NCBI GenBank assembly: GCA_052035955.1
Contig: JBPOHD010000041.1
Coordinates: forward strand, 8,652 to 72,651
Source of the DNA: JAEUNJ01 sp052035955
GTDB lineage: Bacteria; Pseudomonadota; Gammaproteobacteria; Burkholderiales; Rhodocyclaceae
Direction: 5' to 3'
DNA length: 64,000 nt
In this document: one piece after another, positions 61,439-64,000 of the stretch
How positions within the stretch are numbered: the first letter of the stretch is position 1
Layout: every line of letters begins with the position of its first letter
Translations under genes and position numbers: made by a program
Notes under the pieces: generated by a model
The model's database searches: none
The model's input: the letters and a program-made list of their open reading frames with translations, nothing else
What the model was told of the DNA's origin: nothing

Positions 61439-61504
61439 ACCGGCGCACCGGTTGTTTACCCGGCGGGAATTCCCCGCAACCCCACCTCACGGAGGACACG
61501 AGAG

Positions 61505-61975
61505 ATGAAAGCAAGCAAGAAGACCCTGGCCCTGGGCCTCGCCCTCGTCATCGGATCCGGCGCCGCCACGGCCCAGGTCATCGGCAAGGCCGAGGACCAG
61601 ATCCGCTGGCGCCAGTCGGCCATGCACACGCAGGCCTGGAGCATGGGCCGGATCAAGGCCAATGTGGATGGTACCTTCAACAAGGACCAGGTCGTCGAGG
61701 CCGCGAATGTCATCCAGGCCCTCGCCAACTCCAAGATCGGCGCCCTGTACCAACCCGGGACCGACAGCGGCAAGGGATGGAAGAACACCCGGCTGAAAAA
61801 GGAACTCTTCTCCGACCGGGAAACCCTGAGCAAGCTGGGCGGCGCGTACGTGAAGGAGGCCAACGAAATGGCCAAAGTGGCCGCAACCGGTGACGCGGCG
61901 GCCGTGAAAGCCCAGTTCGGAAAACTCGGCGAAGCCTGTAACGCCTGCCACGACAAATTCCGCCAAGAGGACTGA
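61505..61975 (+). CDS. Cytochrome c' / c-556 (class II c-type cytochrome)
   Basis: The 156-aa protein has a signal peptide (MKASKKTLALGLALVIGSGAATAQ) and a single C-terminal haem site CNACHDKF (about residue 146), the class II cytochrome c arrangement. The helical-bundle start EDQIRWRQSAMHTQAWSMGRIKA contains the Arg and Met typical of the c-556/c' group (a Met near the start can be an axial ligand). These periplasmic proteins transfer electrons or bind NO. A GGAGGACACGAGAG ribosome site precedes the ATG. It converges with a cytochrome b561 gene. Confidence 0.93.
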   Translation: MKASKKTLALGLALVIGSGAATAQVIGKAEDQIRWRQSAMHTQAWSMGRIKANVDGTFNKDQVVEAANVIQALANSKIGALYQPGTDSGKGWKNTRLKKELFSDRETLSKLGGAYVKEANEMAKVAATGDAAAVKAQFGKLGEACNACHDKFRQED

Positions 61976-62023
61976 TCCCGCGGTACAAGGCCGCCAACCG
62001 GCCGGATTCAGCCCAGCCGCCAT

Positions 62024-62053
62024 CGACGGCCGCCCGCGCGCGGCCGTCGGCTT
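62024..62053 (+). terminator. Terminator after the cytochrome c' gene
   Basis: CGACGGCCGC-CCGCGC-GCGGCCGTCG, a 10-bp GC stem with a six-base loop, followed by GCTTTT. It reaches the stop codon of the convergent cytochrome b561 gene at 62055. Confidence 0.75.
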
Positions 62054-62054
62054 T

Positions 62055-62741
62055 TCAGAATGCCGGCGGTTCCGTGGATGGCGGCGGAGGCGGTGGGAGA
62101 AAGGCTCCGCCCGCCGTTGCCGCTGCCAGGATGGCAATTGCCGTGGCGACCAAAAAGGCGGCTGCGCCGCCGCCGCGCGCCTCCGGAATGTCCGCATCGG
62201 CCTCGCGGCGCCCGGTCAGCATGGGCGGGACCAGGTTGTCCTTCTTGACGCGGGCATAAAATGCGATCGCCGACAGGTGCAGGGCCATCAGAATCAATAT
62301 CAGCCAGGCGTTCAGGCGGTGTAGTCCGGCCAGTCGGTCGCTGGTCTCCTTGGTGACCAGATCATAGAGCGGACCGTTGAATGCAATGTCGTCATTGGCG
62401 AACAGCCCGGCACCTACCTGGACAGCGAGCACGGCCAACATTCCCAGGACCGACAAGGCCCCAAGGGGATTGTGGCCGGCCCCGCGCCATTGGCCGCGCA
62501 GATAGGCGGCTATTGCCGTCGGTCCGCGTACGAATTGGCTGAAGCGGGCATAGGTGGAACCGGCGAAACCCCAGACGACGCGAAAGGCGAGCAGGCCGCA
62601 GACCGCGATCCCGAATCTGCCGTGCCAGTCCATGGCATTGCCGCCGATCCAGCCCGTCGCAAAGGACCCGGCGACGCAGAGGACGAGAGACCAGTGGAAG
62701 ACCCGGGTGGGCAGATCCCAGAGCTTGATCGTGCGCGCCAT
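62055..62741 (-). CDS. Cytochrome b561-type membrane protein
   Basis: The 228-aa protein starts MARTIKLWDLPTRVFHWSLVLCV, with the His ligand in the first helix (VFHW), a second in NAMDWHGRFGIAV, and LAGLHRLNAWLILILMALHLSAI with two more, as in diheme b-type cytochromes of the COG3658/b561 family. Four core helices are followed by a linker with DNLVPPMLTGRR and an extra C-terminal hydrophobic helix with a proline-rich tail. It probably moves electrons between quinol and a periplasmic cytochrome; the convergent c' gene is the natural candidate partner. The ATG at 62741 is preferred over 62768. Confidence 0.92.
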   Translation of the reverse strand: MARTIKLWDLPTRVFHWSLVLCVAGSFATGWIGGNAMDWHGRFGIAVCGLLAFRVVWGFAGSTYARFSQFVRGPTAIAAYLRGQWRGAGHNPLGALSVLGMLAVLAVQVGAGLFANDDIAFNGPLYDLVTKETSDRLAGLHRLNAWLILILMALHLSAIAFYARVKKDNLVPPMLTGRREADADIPEARGGGAAAFLVATAIAILAAATAGGAFLPPPPPPSTEPPAF

Positions 62742-62750
62742 TGCGTTCTC

Positions 62751-62782
62751 CTGAAACGAAAGGGCCACCCCTTGGGTGGCCC
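62751..62782 (-). terminator. Terminator after secF
   Basis: GGGCCACCC-AAG-GGGTGGCCC on the minus strand is a perfect 9-bp stem followed by TTTCGTTTC. It separates the secDF unit from the cytochrome b561 gene. Confidence 0.8.
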
Positions 62783-62807
62783 CTACGATTATAAGGATGC
62801 GGAACGG

Positions 62808-63764
62808 TCAGACGACGGCGCCGTCCTCGTTCGCCCCTTCGATGCGCTGCTTCTTGGGCTTCACGAACTGTTCCCGGGAGACGCCCATCCACATCACGAG
62901 CGGACTTGCCACCAGGACGGAGGAATAGATGCCGAACAGGATGCCGATGGTCAGGGCGAGGGCAAAGTAGTGCAGGGCGGCGCCGCCGAAGATCAGCATC
63001 GAGGTGACCATCATCTGCGTACAGCCGTGGGTGATGATGGTCCGCGAGATGGTGCTGGTGATGGCGTGGTTGAGGACTTCAGGCGTGCTCAGGCCACGCT
63101 TGGTCTTGAAGGTCTCGCGGACCCGGTCGAAGACCACCACGGATTCGTTCACTGAATAGCCCAGGACTGCCAGGACCGCGGCCAGCACCGGCAGGGAGAA
63201 CTCCCACTGGAAGAACGCGAAGAAGCCCAGGATGATGATAACGTCGTGGAGGTTGGCGATGATGGCCGAGACGGCGAAGCGCCACTCGAAGCGCAAGGCA
63301 AGGTAAAGGACGATGCCGAACACCACCAGAAGCAGCGCCAGGGCGCCATCCGAAGCCAGTTCCTTGCCCACCTGGGGCCCGACGAATTCGACCCGCTTGA
63401 GCTGCGGTGCCGCTGCCGCATCGCCCACGTTGCCCAGGCTGGCCATGACGCGCTCACCCACCTTGGAGGTTTCCGTCTCCTTGGACAAGGGCACCCGGAT
63501 CAGGACGTCCCGCGAGGAACCGAAGTTCTGGACCTGGGTGTCGGTGAACCCGTCGGATTCGAGCTTCTGGCGAATCTTGTCCAGGTCCGGCGCCTGGGCG
63601 TAGCTCACCTCCATCAGGGTGCCACCGGTGAACTCGATGGAGAGGTGCAGGCCCTTCGTGGCCAGGAAGATCACGGCCAGCACGAAGGTGAGCAACGAGA
63701 TGACGTTGAACACCAGCGCATGGCGCATGAAGGGGATGTCTTTGCGGATGCGGAAGAATTCCAT
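62808..63764 (-). CDS. secF: Protein translocase subunit SecF
   Basis: The 318-aa inner-membrane protein uses the proton-motive force to aid Sec-dependent export. It starts MEFFRIRKDIPFMRHALVF, then IEFTGGTLMEVSY (after the first helix), and the last half has LLLVVFGIVLYLALRFEWRF, VNESVVVFDRVRETFK and LNHAITSTISRTIITHG, the standard SecF motifs. The C-terminus is charged (VKPKKQRIEGANEDG). It lies 12 bp behind secD. Confidence 0.97.
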   Translation of the reverse strand: MEFFRIRKDIPFMRHALVFNVISLLTFVLAVIFLATKGLHLSIEFTGGTLMEVSYAQAPDLDKIRQKLESDGFTDTQVQNFGSSRDVLIRVPLSKETETSKVGERVMASLGNVGDAAAAPQLKRVEFVGPQVGKELASDGALALLLVVFGIVLYLALRFEWRFAVSAIIANLHDVIIILGFFAFFQWEFSLPVLAAVLAVLGYSVNESVVVFDRVRETFKTKRGLSTPEVLNHAITSTISRTIITHGCTQMMVTSMLIFGGAALHYFALALTIGILFGIYSSVLVASPLVMWMGVSREQFVKPKKQRIEGANEDGAVV

Positions 63765-63776
63765 GGCGTCGTCCCC

Positions 63777-64000
63777 TTATTTGCTGTCGAGGCCGGGCTT
63801 CCAGAGTTGGCCGATGCTGACCGACTCCAGCTTGCGCCGCCGCCCGTAGATGAGGTTGATCAGCGCCCGGGATACCACCACAGAACTGAAGATCGAGGTC
63901 ATGATGCCCAGGCAGTGCACCACTGCAAATCCGCGCACGGGCCCGGAACCGAAGATCAGCAAGGCCACGCCGGCGATCAGCGTGGTCACGTTGGAATCCA
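63777..64000 (-). CDS. secD: Protein translocase subunit SecD, C-terminal end (runs off the window)
   Basis: The 74 C-terminal codons visible include a membrane segment MTTLIAGVALLIFGSGPVRGFAVV and HCLGIMTSIFSSVVVSRALINLIYGRR, the last helices of SecD, followed by KLESVSIGQ. The P1 periplasmic domain and most helices lie beyond the window. Position directly upstream of secF, on the same strand, confirms the identity. Confidence 0.93.
   Translation of the reverse strand, partial: DSNVTTLIAGVALLIFGSGPVRGFAVVHCLGIMTSIFSSVVVSRALINLIYGRRRKLESVSIGQLWKPGLDSK

Overview
The window is a dense, GC-rich (well above 60 % by eye) bacterial chromosome segment with no rRNA, tRNA, CRISPR array, insertion sequence or prophage that I can see. 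Gene content points to a betaproteobacterium, most likely Rhodocyclales (Azoarcus/Thauera-like): a CoA-dependent aerobic anthranilate operon of the type described from Azoarcus evansii, two PEP-CTERM proteins, a waaF / CHCC zinc-finger / ilvE block, and a nudJ-mnmA...purB neighbourhood. The taxonomic call is an inference from content.

Layout. 1-4040: the start of pepN (leaving the window), a Tat-exported PhoD phosphatase, then a translationally coupled run of four small or unrecognised genes beginning with an S24/LexA-like protein without a DNA-binding domain. 4061-4312: a REP-like palindromic array, the only gene-free stretch over 300 bp. 4378-12297: DUF302 protein, hydroxypyruvate isomerase and the glycolate oxidase genes glcDEF, followed without gaps by an HDOD signalling protein, an acyl-CoA synthetase and a small unknown. 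12305-22275 (minus): a two-partner secretion locus made of a 2,174-aa filamentous adhesin, a double-FecR-domain exported protein and an FhaC/ShlB-type outer-membrane transporter, ending with a MaoC hydratase; a Crp/Fnr regulator and a coniferyl-aldehyde-dehydrogenase-like gene diverge from it. 24684-29744: PP2C phosphatase, CorA, and the proton-translocating transhydrogenase pntAB. 29969-35923: a PEP-CTERM protein, a FAH-family hydrolase, rhlE, rlmM, an aldo/keto reductase and a lipoprotein.

36022-42856 (minus) is a six-gene operon for anthranilate degradation through CoA thioesters: fused 2-aminobenzoyl-CoA monooxygenase/reductase, MarR regulator, enoyl-CoA hydratase, acyl-CoA dehydrogenase, 2-aminobenzoate-CoA ligase and a RidA deaminase, with an AT-rich operator-like palindrome in front. 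Beside it are two paralogous membrane proteins built from four copies of a two-helix unit that I cannot assign, a perfect 15-bp inverted repeat, and a ugpB-like binding protein coupled to ugpQ without the ABC permease genes.

46666-64000 is mostly housekeeping: alaS, Nudix enzymes, phosphomannomutase, a YheT-type hydrolase, waaF (apparently with a CTG start), zinc finger, ilvE, nudJ, mnmA, an orphan pseudopilin, a glutathione S-transferase, purB, DUF2322, a cytochrome c'/cytochrome b561 convergent pair, secF and the end of secD (leaving the window).

For novelty I would look first at the two-helix-repeat membrane protein pair with its neighbouring 15-bp palindrome, then at the adhesin/FecR/FhaC locus, and then at the compact anthranilate operon.
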